Shown here piece by piece: positions 1 through 10,588 of a stretch of 64,000 nt of DNA. Source of the stretch: Noviherbaspirillum sp. L7-7A (lineage in GTDB: Bacteria; Pseudomonadota; Gammaproteobacteria; Burkholderiales; Burkholderiaceae_D); the NCBI RefSeq assembly GCF_019052805.1, contig NZ_JAHQRJ010000001.1, forward strand, positions 2,790,001 to 2,854,000. Reading direction: 5' to 3'. A model generated the notes under the pieces. That model did no database searches. It saw only the letters and a program-made list of their open reading frames with translations, and was not told where the DNA came from. The position numbers and the translations under genes were made by a program. Position 1 is the stretch's first letter. Every line of letters begins with the position of its first letter.

Positions 1-2
1 AC

Positions 3-590
3 CCGGAACTGGCGCCGACGCGCCAGGTAAGGCTGTGGCAGCACATCCTGAAAGCCTATGACTGCGACGACCTGACCCGCACCTGGTTCTCCCGACTGCT
101 GGGCGTGCCATGCCACCTGGTGCGCTTTCATCCGGACGCCCGTCACACGGTCAATCCGCAGCGCACCGGGGGCATGGAGATCGGCACCCTGTTTTCCGAC
201 GGTTATCCGCTGCTGCTGATCGGCAAGGCATCGCTGGACGAACTCAACGAGCGGCTGGTCGCGCAAGGCCGCGCAGCACTGCCCATGGACAGGTTCCGTC
301 CCAACATCGTGATCGCCGATGCGCCGGCCCATGAGGAAGACCATGCGGCCCGGCTCGTGATGGGGAACAGCGAGATCCGCCCGGTCAAGCCCTGCCCGCG
401 CTGCCCGATCCCGTCGATCAACCAGCAGACCGGCGAGCCCGGCCCGGACCCGCTCGACATCCTGCGCACCTACCGGACGGGGGTCGGCGGCATCGATGGC
501 ATTGCATTCGGGATGAACTGCATCGTCACCCGCGGCGAAGGGGAAGTGCTGCGCGTGGGACAGGAAGTGGATCTGGAACTGGCGTTCTGA
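3..590 (+). CDS. MOSC-domain protein, C-terminal part (5' end outside window)
   Basis: The reading frame is open from the first bases of the window, so the N-terminus lies upstream; the GTG at 105 is internal. The visible 195 residues end in a MOSC domain (molybdenum cofactor sulfurase C-terminal type). It shows the family's RTGG-like stretch, the RFRPN(I/L)V segment that follows the substrate loop, and a cysteine-bearing motif PCPRCPIPSINQQTG near the C-terminus. Family members of the YcbX/MARC type bind the molybdenum cofactor on that cysteine and reduce N-hydroxylated substrates. The substrate here cannot be read from the fragment. Confidence 0.85.
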   Translation, partial: PELAPTRQVRLWQHILKAYDCDDLTRTWFSRLLGVPCHLVRFHPDARHTVNPQRTGGMEIGTLFSDGYPLLLIGKASLDELNERLVAQGRAALPMDRFRPNIVIADAPAHEEDHAARLVMGNSEIRPVKPCPRCPIPSINQQTGEPGPDPLDILRTYRTGVGGIDGIAFGMNCIVTRGEGEVLRVGQEVDLELAF

Positions 591-615
591 GAAAAGGCGC
601 AGGCTGTCTGGTTCC

Positions 616-649
616 TTGCTGCAGGCGCAAGTACCTGCGTCTGCAGCAA
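616..649. terminator. Hairpin between convergent genes
   Basis: A 9-bp inverted repeat (TTGCTGCAG at 616-624, CTGCAGCAA at 641-649) encloses a second short stem (CGCA/TGCG). It lies between the convergent MOSC and ferredoxin genes. There is no clear T run, so a terminator role is inferred from position only. Confidence 0.45.
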
Positions 650-656
650 TGCGTTG

Positions 657-1439
<783 letters not shown>

Positions 1440-1465
1440 CTAAATTGAACGCGCATTATGCCTGA

Positions 1466-2104
1466 TTAAGCAGCAGGTTGAAGAGTGAAAAGATGGTAAT
1501 AGACCATGCCTGCGCGATCCGCCCGCAGTAACTGCCAGCCCTGCAGCCATTCGGGAAGCGGCTCGGCGTCGAGCGCCATCTCGGCTTCGACATACACCAG
1601 CCCGCCTGGCGTGAGCAGACGTTCGCATAGCGGCAGCATACGCTGCAGCCAATCCTGATGGTAGGGGGGGTCCAGGAAAATCAGGCCGAACCGGGCATCG
1701 GAGCGCGCCAGCGCGGCAGCGGTGGCCAGCGCATCGCCGCGCCGCACTTCCACGCCCGCGGCCTTGAGCTTGTCGCAAATGGCCTGCAACTGGCGCACCG
1801 CCGCCGGCTGCGACTCCACCATCAGCACCCGCGCTGCACCGCGGCTGGCCGCTTCCAGGCCAAGCCCGCCGCTGCCGGCAAACAGGTCCAGGCATTGCAG
1901 GGCGGGCCAGTCGCGGTCGAGCAGGTGGTCGAGCCAGTTGAACAGGGTTTCGCGCACGCGGTCGGGCGTGGGACGCAGGCCTTCGGCATCCAGCACCGGC
2001 AACGGCGTGCGTTTCCACTTGCCGCCGATGATGCGCACCTGCCGCGGCGCGTGGCGCGGCGCGGCAGGCGCAGGGCGCGATGCGCCGGTGCGATGCTGCT
2101 TCAT
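1466..2104 (-). CDS. rsmD: 16S rRNA (guanine(966)-N(2))-methyltransferase
   Basis: Methylates G966 of 16S rRNA in the assembled small subunit. The 212-residue protein shows the family start VRIIGGKWKRTPLPV, then RPTPDRVRETLFNWL, the SAM-binding loop LDLFAGSGGLGLEA and the catalytic LDPPY motif. The ATG at 2104 was chosen because the RsmD homology begins about 20 residues later and because it overlaps the stop of the upstream M16 gene as ATGA (4 bp), which implies translational coupling. A longer frame runs further upstream but is only antisense/out-of-frame sequence of the peptidase gene. Confidence 0.95.
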   Translation of the reverse strand: MKQHRTGASRPAPAAPRHAPRQVRIIGGKWKRTPLPVLDAEGLRPTPDRVRETLFNWLDHLLDRDWPALQCLDLFAGSGGLGLEAASRGAARVLMVESQPAAVRQLQAICDKLKAAGVEVRRGDALATAAALARSDARFGLIFLDPPYHQDWLQRMLPLCERLLTPGGLVYVEAEMALDAEPLPEWLQGWQLLRADRAGMVYYHLFTLQPAA

Positions 2105-3450
2105 GGCTTCTGCATGCCGACCACCACGGTGACCAGGCGATCGTCCGCGATCTTGCGGGCGAAGGCGGCGCGGATGTCGGCAATGGTGACCTTTTCCACA
2201 TTGGCGGTCCAGGTGTCGAGATAATCCAGCGGCAATCCGTAGAAGCCGATGACGGCCAGGTTGTCCAGGATCTTGCGGTTGCTGTCGATGCGCAGCGCGA
2301 AGCCGCCGACCAGGTTGTCCTTGGCCGCCTTCAGTTCGGCTGCCGTGGGTCCGCTGCGCAGGTAGTCGCCCAGCGTGTCGCGCGCCACCTTGAGCGCGGT
2401 GGCTGTTTCCGCCTTCTGGGTCTGCAGGCCGATCTGGAACGGGCCGGGCTGGGCCAGCGGGCTGAAGTAGCTGTAGACGCTGTAGGCCAGGCCGCGTTTC
2501 TCGCGCACTTCGCGCGTCAGGCGGGAAACGAAGCCGCCGCCGCCCAGAATGTAATTGCCCACGGTCAGCGCAAAGAAATCCGGGTCGCCACGCTGCAGCG
2601 AAGGCGCGCCGATCAGCACATGCGACTGCGAGGCCGGATGCGCAATCCATTCTTCCCTGGCCTGGGCCGGCGGCGTCGCCGGCAGGGGCGGCAAGGCGCT
2701 GCCCTGGGGCAGGCGGCGCGTCAGCTGCTGCGCGATCGCATCGGCCTGCGCACGCGACACATCGCCCATCAGCGCCACCACCGCATGGTTGGCCACGTAG
2801 TGGGCGGCATGGAATGCCACCAGGTCTTCACGGTTGATCGATTCGATCGATTCCACCGTTTCCTCGCGGCCGTAGGGATGCTCGCCGTAGGCGGTCCGGG
2901 AAAAGGTGCGCTGGGCGATCACTTCCGGCCGGGTCAGGCCTTCGCGTATCGACGCCGCCACGCGCGCCTTGTCGCGCTCCAGCAGGTCGGCCGGATAGCT
3001 GGGCTGGGCCAGCAGGCGCCCGAGCAGCTGCACCGCCTCGTCGCGCTCTGCCCTGGAGGACAGGGTGCGCAGCGAGGCGCCGGCACGGTCGCTGCCGCCG
3101 CCACCGCCACGCTGCGCGGCGATGTTGGCAAAGGCTTCCGATATCTGCGCCTCGCTCAGCGCCGGCTCGACCGTGCCGTCATCGAGCTTGGCCTCGCGCA
3201 GGCCGCGCGCCAGCATCGCATTGGCCAGGCCCGACACGCCGGTCTTGGCCTGGGGGTCGCGGCGTGAGCCGGCGTCGAATTCCACGCTCATGTCCACCAC
3301 CGGAATTGCATGGCTTTCGACGAAGTAGACGCGAGCGCCATTGGCCAGCGTCCAGTGCTCGATCTTCAGGGCGGCATGGGCGGCGCCGACGGCCAGGGTC
3401 AGCAGCAACGCGAGGAAAAACCTGTGCATGAAAGGGATCTTGTTTGGCAT
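2101..3450 (-). CDS. M16-family peptidase homologue lacking the zinc motif
   Basis: A 449-residue insulinase/pitrilysin (M16B) protein with an N-terminal signal peptide (hydrophobic stretch ending AAHA at about residues 24-27), so probably periplasmic. At the place where active members have HxxEH it reads GVSGLANAMLARG, so the zinc site is missing. The active-type partner is encoded 12 bp upstream. Such catalytic/non-catalytic pairs act as heterodimers in the family (as in mitochondrial processing peptidase alpha/beta). The start at 3450 is supported by a GAGGA ribosome-binding site 9 bp upstream. The substrate is unknown. Confidence 0.9.
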   Translation of the reverse strand: MPNKIPFMHRFFLALLLTLAVGAAHAALKIEHWTLANGARVYFVESHAIPVVDMSVEFDAGSRRDPQAKTGVSGLANAMLARGLREAKLDDGTVEPALSEAQISEAFANIAAQRGGGGGSDRAGASLRTLSSRAERDEAVQLLGRLLAQPSYPADLLERDKARVAASIREGLTRPEVIAQRTFSRTAYGEHPYGREETVESIESINREDLVAFHAAHYVANHAVVALMGDVSRAQADAIAQQLTRRLPQGSALPPLPATPPAQAREEWIAHPASQSHVLIGAPSLQRGDPDFFALTVGNYILGGGGFVSRLTREVREKRGLAYSVYSYFSPLAQPGPFQIGLQTQKAETATALKVARDTLGDYLRSGPTAAELKAAKDNLVGGFALRIDSNRKILDNLAVIGFYGLPLDYLDTWTANVEKVTIADIRAAFARKIADDRLVTVVVGMQKP

Positions 3451-3462
3451 GAAGTCATGTCC

Positions 3463-4830
3463 TCAGTGGCGCAGGCCGGCGGGCGGCGCTGCGGGCTTCT
3501 TGTCAGCCAGGGGCAATGGCACCAGGGTGGCCACGGTCAGCTGGTCGTCGTTGAAATACCTGGCCGCCACCGCCTGCACCTGTTGCGCCGTGACCTGGCC
3601 CAGCTTTTCGATGATGCGGTCGATCTGCCGGTGGGAAATGCCGGTCATTTCCATCACGCCGATCTCCATCGCCTGGCCGAAAATGGAGTCGCGCTTGTAG
3701 ATCTGGCTGGCGATCAGCTGGTTCTTCACCCGCCGCAGTTCATCTTCGGTGACGCCTTCCCGGGCAATGCGCTGCACCTCGGCGCGCAACAGCTTTTCCA
3801 GCTGCTCGGTACTGGTGCCAGCGGCGGGAACGCCATCGAGCACGAACAGCACCGGGCCGCGCGCATTGGCCGAATAGCTGGCGCCGACCGAGTTGGCGAC
3901 CCGCTCGGTACGCACCAGGCGCGCCGGCAGCCGGGCATTGTCGAAGCCGTCCAGCACCGCCGACAGCACGTCGAGCGCATGGACGTCGTCATCCTTTTCC
4001 ACATCGCGCAGGGTCGGAACCTTGAATGCCAGCGCCACATAGGGATTTTCCGCGGGGGCCTTGACCGTGACCCGCCGGATGCCTTCCTGCACCGGCTCTT
4101 CCTGCGGCTTGGTGACCGGGATGCGCTTGGGGGAGATCTTGCCGAAATGCTTTTCCGCCAGCGCCTTCACCTGCTGCGCATCGACGTCGCCGGTAACGAC
4201 CATGGTCGCGTTATTGGGCGCATACCAGCGATCATGCCAGGCGCGGGCGTCGTCCACGCTCATGTTGCGCAGGTCGTCCATCCAGCCGACGATGGGATTG
4301 TGATAGGGGTGGGCAATGAAGGCGGCGGCATTCAGGGCTTCGTTGAGCTTGCCCTGAGGCTGGTCCTCGGTGCGCAGGCGCCGCTCTTCCATCACTACCC
4401 GGATCTCACGCGAGAACTCTTCCTTGTCGAACGCCAGGTTGGCCATGCGATCCGCTTCCAGCGCCATCACCGCTTCCAGCCGCGACTTCTCGATCTGCTG
4501 GTAATAGCCGGTGTAATCCTTGCTGGTGAATGCATTCTCGCGTCCGCCCAGCGCGGCCACCCGCGCGCTGAACTCGCCGGGCTTCAAGCTCTTGGTGCCC
4601 TTGAACATCATGTGCTCCAGCGCATGGGCCACGCCGGTGGTGCCGTTCAGTTCGTCCATGGAGCCGATGCGGTACCAGATCATGTGGGCCGCGGTCGGGG
4701 CGCGATGATCCTCCTTGACGATGATCTTCATGCCATTGCCCAGCATGAATTCCTGCGCCGGCTCTGCCGCGGCCAGCGAGCAGATGGCCAGCATGCAGGC
4801 CGCGGCGATTGCCTTGATACGAAATTTCAT
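3463..4830 (-). CDS. M16-family zinc metallopeptidase (active subunit)
   Basis: A 455-residue M16B peptidase with a signal peptide (ending near SLAAAEP, residues 18-24). The inverted zinc motif HALEH sits in GVAHALEHMMFKGT at about residues 68-81, and the downstream glutamate of the third ligand lies in the following region. It is predicted to be periplasmic or outer-membrane associated. It precedes the zinc-less paralogue, and the pair continues into rsmD and coaD. Upstream is divergent ftsY, about 140 bp away, so a bidirectional promoter region is likely. Confidence 0.93.
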   Translation of the reverse strand: MKFRIKAIAAACMLAICSLAAAEPAQEFMLGNGMKIIVKEDHRAPTAAHMIWYRIGSMDELNGTTGVAHALEHMMFKGTKSLKPGEFSARVAALGGRENAFTSKDYTGYYQQIEKSRLEAVMALEADRMANLAFDKEEFSREIRVVMEERRLRTEDQPQGKLNEALNAAAFIAHPYHNPIVGWMDDLRNMSVDDARAWHDRWYAPNNATMVVTGDVDAQQVKALAEKHFGKISPKRIPVTKPQEEPVQEGIRRVTVKAPAENPYVALAFKVPTLRDVEKDDDVHALDVLSAVLDGFDNARLPARLVRTERVANSVGASYSANARGPVLFVLDGVPAAGTSTEQLEKLLRAEVQRIAREGVTEDELRRVKNQLIASQIYKRDSIFGQAMEIGVMEMTGISHRQIDRIIEKLGQVTAQQVQAVAARYFNDDQLTVATLVPLPLADKKPAAPPAGLRH

Positions 4831-4970
4831 AGTCTCGCTCTGCTAGAATAGGGGACCCGATTTTCCACGCCGCATGCGGCTCTGGCGTTCCGAAAAACAA
4901 GGCATTGATTGTATCCGCTTGCAGCCATCCCGGTTGCCTGGCGCCATTGACCGCAACGACTCCCGATCCG

Positions 4971-6065
4971 ATGTTCAGTTTCTTCAAGCGCAAACCCAAA
5001 GACACGCCCACCGATACCGAGACTGCGCCGCCAGCGGCCGCCCCCGCCCCGGCGCCCGCAGCCCCCGTTGCGGCAGCTGCGCCGGCCGCGGCCCCGCAGG
5101 CCATGCCCGAGCCCGCAGCGACTGCGCCTCAGGCCATTGTGGTGCCGGTGGAAACGCCTGCCGAAACGCGGCAGTCGTGGATGAAGCGCCTGAAAGCCGG
5201 CCTGTCCAAGACCTCGACCAACCTGACCACCCTGTTCGTCGGCGCCCGCATCGACGACGAGCTTTATGAAGAGCTGGAAGCGGCGCTGCTGATGGCCGAT
5301 ACCGGCGTGGAAGCGACCCAGTTCCTGCTCAATGGCTTGAAGCGCCGGGTCAAGGAACAGAAGCTGACCGACGCCTCCCAGGTCAAGACCGCGCTGCGGG
5401 CATTGATGGTGGAACTGCTGACGCCGCTGCAAAAGCCGCTGGTGCTGGGCCGCGAGCAGCCGCTGGTGCTGATGATCGCCGGCGTCAACGGCGCCGGCAA
5501 GACCACCACCATCGGCAAGCTGGCCAAGCACATGCAGGCGCATGGCCAGTCGGTGCTGCTGGCCGCCGGCGACACCTTCCGCGCGGCTGCGCGCGAACAG
5601 CTTACGGTCTGGGGCGAGCGCAACAATGTCACCGTCATCTCCCAGCAATCGGGCGACCCGGCCGCAGTCGCCTTCGACGCGGTGCATTCGGCCCAGGCCA
5701 GAAAGACCGACATAGTGATGGTCGACACCGCGGGCCGCCTGCCAACCCAGCTGCACCTGATGGATGAGCTGAAGAAGATCAAGCGCGTGATCGGCAAGGG
5801 CATGGCTTCGGCCCCGCATGAAGTGCTGCTGGTCATCGATGGCAACACCGGCCAGAACGCGCTGGCCCAGGTGCAGGCGTTCGACGACGCGCTCGGCCTG
5901 ACTGGGCTGGTCATCACCAAGCTCGACGGCACCGCCAAGGGCGGCGTGCTCGCGGCGATCGCCAAGGTGCGGCCGGTGCCGGTGTATTTCATCGGCGTGG
6001 GCGAGAAGATCGAGGACTTGCAGCCGTTTAATGCCGAAGACTTTGTCGACGCGCTGCTGAGCTGA
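4971..6065 (+). CDS. ftsY: Signal recognition particle receptor
   Basis: The SRP-receptor GTPase that docks ribosome-nascent-chain complexes to the inner membrane. The protein has 364 residues. It opens with [11 protein letters not shown], an amphipathic membrane-targeting start, followed by a short Ala/Pro-rich A domain (about residues 15-75) and the NG domain. The GTPase motifs are [15 protein letters not shown] (P-loop), DTAGR and [10 protein letters not shown]. An upstream in-frame ATG at 4905 exists, but the MFSFFKRK start fits the family. It heads the ftsY-ftsE-ftsX block. Confidence 0.96.
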   Translation: MFSFFKRKPKDTPTDTETAPPAAAPAPAPAAPVAAAAPAAAPQAMPEPAATAPQAIVVPVETPAETRQSWMKRLKAGLSKTSTNLTTLFVGARIDDELYEELEAALLMADTGVEATQFLLNGLKRRVKEQKLTDASQVKTALRALMVELLTPLQKPLVLGREQPLVLMIAGVNGAGKTTTIGKLAKHMQAHGQSVLLAAGDTFRAAAREQLTVWGERNNVTVISQQSGDPAAVAFDAVHSAQARKTDIVMVDTAGRLPTQLHLMDELKKIKRVIGKGMASAPHEVLLVIDGNTGQNALAQVQAFDDALGLTGLVITKLDGTAKGGVLAAIAKVRPVPVYFIGVGEKIEDLQPFNAEDFVDALLS

Positions 6066-6088
6066 CGCGCATCCGGGGAAGCAAACAC

Positions 6089-6777
<689 letters not shown>

Positions 6778-6781
<4 letters not shown>

Positions 6782-7704
6782 AGGTGTGGTTGCGACAGCA
6801 TGTGTTTGCCTTGAAGGGCGCGATTCCCCGTCCCGGACGCGGCTTCGGCAGCTTTGCCTTCAATGTGCTGGTGGTGGCGATTGCGCTGGCCCTGCCCTTC
6901 GCCGGCCTGACGGTGCTGGAAAACATGCGGCCGGTCTCGGCCCAGCTGGCGGTCGAACCGGAAATCAGTGTCTTCCTGTCAATGGACACGCCGCGCCAGC
7001 GGGCCTCGGCCCTGGCGCCCGAAATCCAGCGGGTGCTGCAGGCCAGCCAGACCGGCGGCACCATCGAATTCATCCCGCGGGAAAATGCATTGAGCGCGCT
7101 GAAGGAACGCAGCGCCATTGCCGACGCAGTCACTACCCTGGGCAACAATCCGCTGCCGGATGGCTATGTGCTCAAGCTGGCCGGCTTCGAGAATGCGCAG
7201 GATGCCCGCCGCGTGGATGAGATCGCGGTGCAGCTCAAGGCATTGCCTGGCGTTGAATATGTGCAGGTCGATTCCGCCTGGGTACAGCGGCTGTCGGCAT
7301 TGCTCAATGTGCTGAGGATGGCGCTGCTGTTCCTGGCCGCGACGCTGGGCGTGGTCGTGGTGGCGGTGGTATTCAATACGATACGGCTGCAGGTCATGAC
7401 GCAACGCGAGGAAATCGAGGTCTCGCGGCTGGTAGGCGCCACCGACGGCTTCATCTGCCGGCCCTTCTATTACAGCGGCGCCCTACTTGGCCTGGCCGCC
7501 GGCGCACTGGCGCTGGGCGTGGTTGCCTTGGGCATGCGTCCGTTGAATGCCGCCATTGCGGAATTTGCCCGGCTTTATGCGTCCGAATTTCAATTGCTGC
7601 CGCTGGGCTGGCTGCTGACTACAGCCTTGCTGCTGGTGAGCGCATTTTTGGGCCTGTGCGGTGCAATGCTGTCCGTCCGACGTCATCTCGGGCGGGCGAA
7701 CTGA
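6778..7704 (+). CDS. ftsX: Cell-division ABC permease FtsX
   Basis: The membrane partner of FtsE, with 308 residues. There is one membrane segment near residues 22-45, a large periplasmic domain (about 46-170) and three membrane segments in the C-terminal half (about 175-200, 225-250 and 270-295). That four-TM layout is the FtsX type. The periplasmic loop is what recruits cell-wall hydrolase activators in the family. The ftsEX-rpoH order matches that of many Proteobacteria. Confidence 0.95.
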
Positions 7705-8064
7705 ACGTTGGCGGGAACAATTGCCGAGCGAACGGGTCATAGTAACGCAATCCTTCATTAGCATTTTTCAGCCCACCAAAGTCTATTCCGCGTATCCCGT
7801 GTAAAACATTTGCTACCCGATCAACCTTGTGCGTTGATCGATTCGTCATATCCCCCTAGACAGAAGCCGGGCCGGCAAACTTTCGGCTTGGTCTGGGTTC
7901 TAAAAAAAAGTCTGTGTATCTTATTCAGGTTCCCGATAGTGTTTTCCCTATCTTGTCGGTTGGGATAGCCGATTAGCACTCCGGTTGAGGGAGTGCTAAT
8001 ATAGAACCTGCAAAAGATTTCGTTTAGTCAAGATAAATTTACGTCTAGTTAGCAAGGAGAAAGC
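7705..8064. other. ftsX-rpoH intergenic region
   Basis: 360 bp without a gene and more AT-rich than its surroundings. The 3' part holds the CIRCE operator and the presumed rpoH promoter, listed separately. No ORF, strong terminator or second operator was recognised in 7705-7970. Confidence 0.7.
7973..7999 (+). promoter_or_regulatory. CIRCE operator (HrcA site) in front of rpoH
   Basis: TTAGCACTC, a 9-nt spacer, then GAGTGCTAA: a perfect match to the CIRCE consensus bound by the repressor HrcA. It lies 65 bp upstream of the rpoH start. A TTAGCA hexamer in the left arm and TAATAT (7997-8002) overlapping the right arm are 18 bp apart and could be the -35 and -10 elements; this promoter reading is an inference. 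HrcA bound here would block transcription of sigma-32. Confidence 0.93.
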
Positions 8065-8964
8065 ATGAAAGCATCGACCTCGTCGGATGCGATAGTAGCT
8101 GCAGGCCAAAATGCACTGGCCCTGGGTTTCTCTGGCAATCTGGGCAATATCGACGCGTATATTTCCGCGGTCAACCGCCTGCCGATGTTGACGCAGGAAG
8201 AGGAAGTGTCGCTGGCCCGTCGCTGGCGCGACAGCAATGACCTCGCTGCCGCCCAGGGCCTGGTGCTGTCGCATCTGCGGCTGGTGGTATCGATTGCGCG
8301 CGGCTACCTGGGCTACGGCCTGCCGCATGCCGACCTGATCCAGGAAGGCAATATCGGCCTGATGAAGGCAGTCAAGCGTTTCGATCCGGACCAGGGCGTT
8401 CGCCTGGTGTCGTATGCGATGCACTGGATCAAGGCGGAGATGCATGAGTACATCCTGAAGAACTGGCGGCTGGTCAAGGTGGCCACCACCAAGGCGCAGC
8501 GCAAGCTGTTCTTCAATCTGCGCAGCCACAAGGAAGGCCTGGACTCGATGACGCCGGCGCAGGTGGATGCGCTGGCCAAGACGCTGAATGTGAAGCGCGA
8601 GGAAGTGATCGAGATGGAAACCAGGCTGTCCGGCCGTGACATCGCGCTGGAAGCGCCGACGGACGACGAGGACGACAAGTTCTCGCCGATCGCCTACCTG
8701 TCTTCCGACAATTCCGAGCCCAGCAAGGTGCTGGAAGCGCAGGCATTCGATCGGCTGCAGTCCGAGGGCCTGGCCAGCGCGCTGGAAAAGCTGGACCCGC
8801 GTTCGCGTCGCATCGTCGAGGCGCGCTGGCTGGCCAATGACGATGGCTCGGGCGCAACCCTGCATGAGCTGGCGGATGAGTTCGGCGTGTCGGCCGAGCG
8901 CATCAGGCAGATTGAAGCGGTGGCGCTGAAGAAGATGAAAGGCAGCCTCGCCAGCTACGTCTGA
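8065..8964 (+). CDS. rpoH: RNA polymerase heat-shock sigma factor (sigma-32)
   Basis: A 299-residue sigma-70-type factor of the RpoH subfamily, which directs transcription of chaperone and protease genes. Region 2 reads DLIQEGNIGLMKAVKRFDP, followed by WIKAEMHEYILKNWRLVKVATTK and the RpoH box QRKLFFNLR that is specific to the subfamily. Region 4 has the ATLHELADEFGVSAERIRQIE helix-turn-helix. A strong AAGGAG ribosome-binding site precedes the ATG. Upstream is a CIRCE element, so it is probably repressed by HrcA; downstream is a bidirectional terminator. Confidence 0.97.
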   Translation: MKASTSSDAIVAAGQNALALGFSGNLGNIDAYISAVNRLPMLTQEEEVSLARRWRDSNDLAAAQGLVLSHLRLVVSIARGYLGYGLPHADLIQEGNIGLMKAVKRFDPDQGVRLVSYAMHWIKAEMHEYILKNWRLVKVATTKAQRKLFFNLRSHKEGLDSMTPAQVDALAKTLNVKREEVIEMETRLSGRDIALEAPTDDEDDKFSPIAYLSSDNSEPSKVLEAQAFDRLQSEGLASALEKLDPRSRRIVEARWLANDDGSGATLHELADEFGVSAERIRQIEAVALKKMKGSLASYV

Positions 8965-8989
8965 CGTCACGTCAAGCCAGACCGCAATG

Positions 8990-9026
8990 AAAAAACGCCA
9001 TGTGCCGCAAGGCCATGGCGTTTTTT
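8990..9026. terminator. Bidirectional rho-independent terminator (rpoH / sco)
   Basis: AAAAAACGCCATG and CATGGCGTTTTTT form a stem with an A run on one side and a T run on the other. It lies between the convergent rpoH and Sco genes and can serve both. Confidence 0.9.
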
Positions 9027-9035
9027 CTTGTCGGC

Positions 9036-9656
9036 TTACTTGCCCGCGAGCAGCGCCTTCAAGTCATGCACGATGGGCTCGGGCCCCTGCCCATGCCTGA
9101 CGAACAGCCTGACCCTCCCTTGCGGATCGAAGACATAGCTGGCCGCGGTATGGTCCATGGTGTAGCTGTCGGCCGACTTCCCGGGTACTTTCTGGTAGAA
9201 CACCTTGAATTCCTTGGCTACCCTGGCAGTGGCTTCCTGGTCGCCCGAGAGGGCAATGAAGCGCGGATCGAAGGAGGGCACATACGACTTGAGCAGTTCG
9301 GGCTTGTCCCGCTCCGGATCGAGGGTGACGAAGATCACCTGGACACGAGCGGCATCCGGCCCCAGTTCCTTCATCGCCGCCGCCATTTCGGAAAGCGTGG
9401 TGGGGCACACATCCGGGCAATGGGTATAGCCGAAGAACACCACCACCGCCTTGCCCTTGAAGTCGGCCAGGGTGCGCGGCTTGCCGTTCTGGTCATTGAG
9501 GGCGAAGTCGCGGGCATAGCCGAGGCCGGTTACGTCGCTGTTCATGAAGGTCTTGCTGGCTGGCGTCAGGCTCATCTGCCCGCCTTCGCTGCCGGGCTTG
9601 TCGGAACAGCCGGCCAGCGCCGACAGCAGAAGCAGTGCAGGAAGTATCGGTCGCAT
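9036..9656 (-). CDS. SCO1/SenC-family copper chaperone lipoprotein
   Basis: Delivers copper to, or reduces the thiols of, the CuA site of cytochrome oxidase subunit II. The 206-residue protein starts with a lipoprotein signal (LLLSALAGC, lipidated Cys at about residue 17), placing it on the periplasmic side of the inner membrane. The thioredoxin-like core has the copper-binding CPDVCP motif and a later histidine in YTMDHTAASYVFDP. The start at 9656 was chosen for the signal peptide; the stop of ctaB is 1 bp upstream. It is the last gene of the oxidase assembly run. Confidence 0.94.
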   Translation of the reverse strand: MRPILPALLLLSALAGCSDKPGSEGGQMSLTPASKTFMNSDVTGLGYARDFALNDQNGKPRTLADFKGKAVVVFFGYTHCPDVCPTTLSEMAAAMKELGPDAARVQVIFVTLDPERDKPELLKSYVPSFDPRFIALSGDQEATARVAKEFKVFYQKVPGKSADSYTMDHTAASYVFDPQGRVRLFVRHGQGPEPIVHDLKALLAGK

Positions 9657-9657
9657 C

Positions 9658-10542
9658 TCAGAACGGCAGGTAGTGGTCAGCCAGCAGCGCGGCAAACAGC
9701 AGCGACAGATAGATGATGGAATAGGCAAAGGTCTTGCGGGCAACCAGGTCGCTGTAGTGGCGGTAGATGCGCCACGCATGCCACAGGAAGATCGCGCCCA
9801 GTATGGCCGCGCTGGCGAGGTAGAGCAGCCCGCTCATGCGCACCGCATAAGGCAGCATGGTGGTGGCGACCAGCGCGATGGTATAGAGCCAGATATGGAA
9901 CTGCGTGAGCTTCATGCCGTGGGTCACGGGCAGCATCGGCAAGCCGGATTTCGCATAGTCGTCGCGCCGGTAAAGGGCCAGCGCCCAGAAATGCGGCGGC
10001 GTCCAGATGAAGATGATCAGCACCAGGATCCAGGCCTGCATCGGCACATCGTTGGCAATGGCAGCCCAGCCGAGCGCCGGCGGCATTGCGCCCGACAGGC
10101 CGCCAATCACGATGTTCTGCGGCGTGGCCGGTTTCAGGATGATGGTGTAGATCACCGCATAGCCGACGAAGGTGGCGAAGGTCAGCCACATGGTCAGAGG
10201 ATTGACCAGGGTGTAGAGCACCCACATGCCGGCGCCGCCGATGATGCCCGAAAACAGCAGGGTTTGCGGCACCGTGATTTCGCCGCGGGCCATCGGCCTG
10301 CGGGCAGTGCGGGCCATGCGGGAATCGATTTCACGTTCGACCAGGCAGTTCACCGCAAATGCGGCGCCGGCCAGCAGCCAGATGCCCACCGTCGCCGCAA
10401 CGACCACGCGCCAGTCGGGCAGGCCCGGCGTGGCGAGGAACATGCCGATCACGGCGCAGAACACGGCAAGTTGCGTCACGCGCGGCTTGGTCAGCGCCCA
10501 GTACTGGGCGACGCGGTTGGGAGTTGCGGTCAGCGTAGTCAT
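9658..10542 (-). CDS. ctaB: Protoheme IX farnesyltransferase (heme O synthase)
   Basis: Attaches a farnesyl group to heme b to give heme O, the first step to heme A. It is a 294-residue polytopic membrane protein of the UbiA prenyltransferase type. The first Asp-rich region is [20 protein letters not shown], and the second conserved loop is [14 protein letters not shown]. It lies between ctaA and the Sco gene, so the three form one assembly operon. Confidence 0.95.
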   Translation of the reverse strand: MTTLTATPNRVAQYWALTKPRVTQLAVFCAVIGMFLATPGLPDWRVVVAATVGIWLLAGAAFAVNCLVEREIDSRMARTARRPMARGEITVPQTLLFSGIIGGAGMWVLYTLVNPLTMWLTFATFVGYAVIYTIILKPATPQNIVIGGLSGAMPPALGWAAIANDVPMQAWILVLIIFIWTPPHFWALALYRRDDYAKSGLPMLPVTHGMKLTQFHIWLYTIALVATTMLPYAVRMSGLLYLASAAILGAIFLWHAWRIYRHYSDLVARKTFAYSIIYLSLLFAALLADHYLPF

Positions 10543-10588
10543 CCTTGGAATTGGTCCGTGGAATGGGAATCGGGCGGCTTGTTGACAA

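Noticed and set aside
1440-2201. 253-codon frame overlapping rsmD
   Set aside because: Out-of-frame shadow of rsmD, which shows all methyltransferase motifs.
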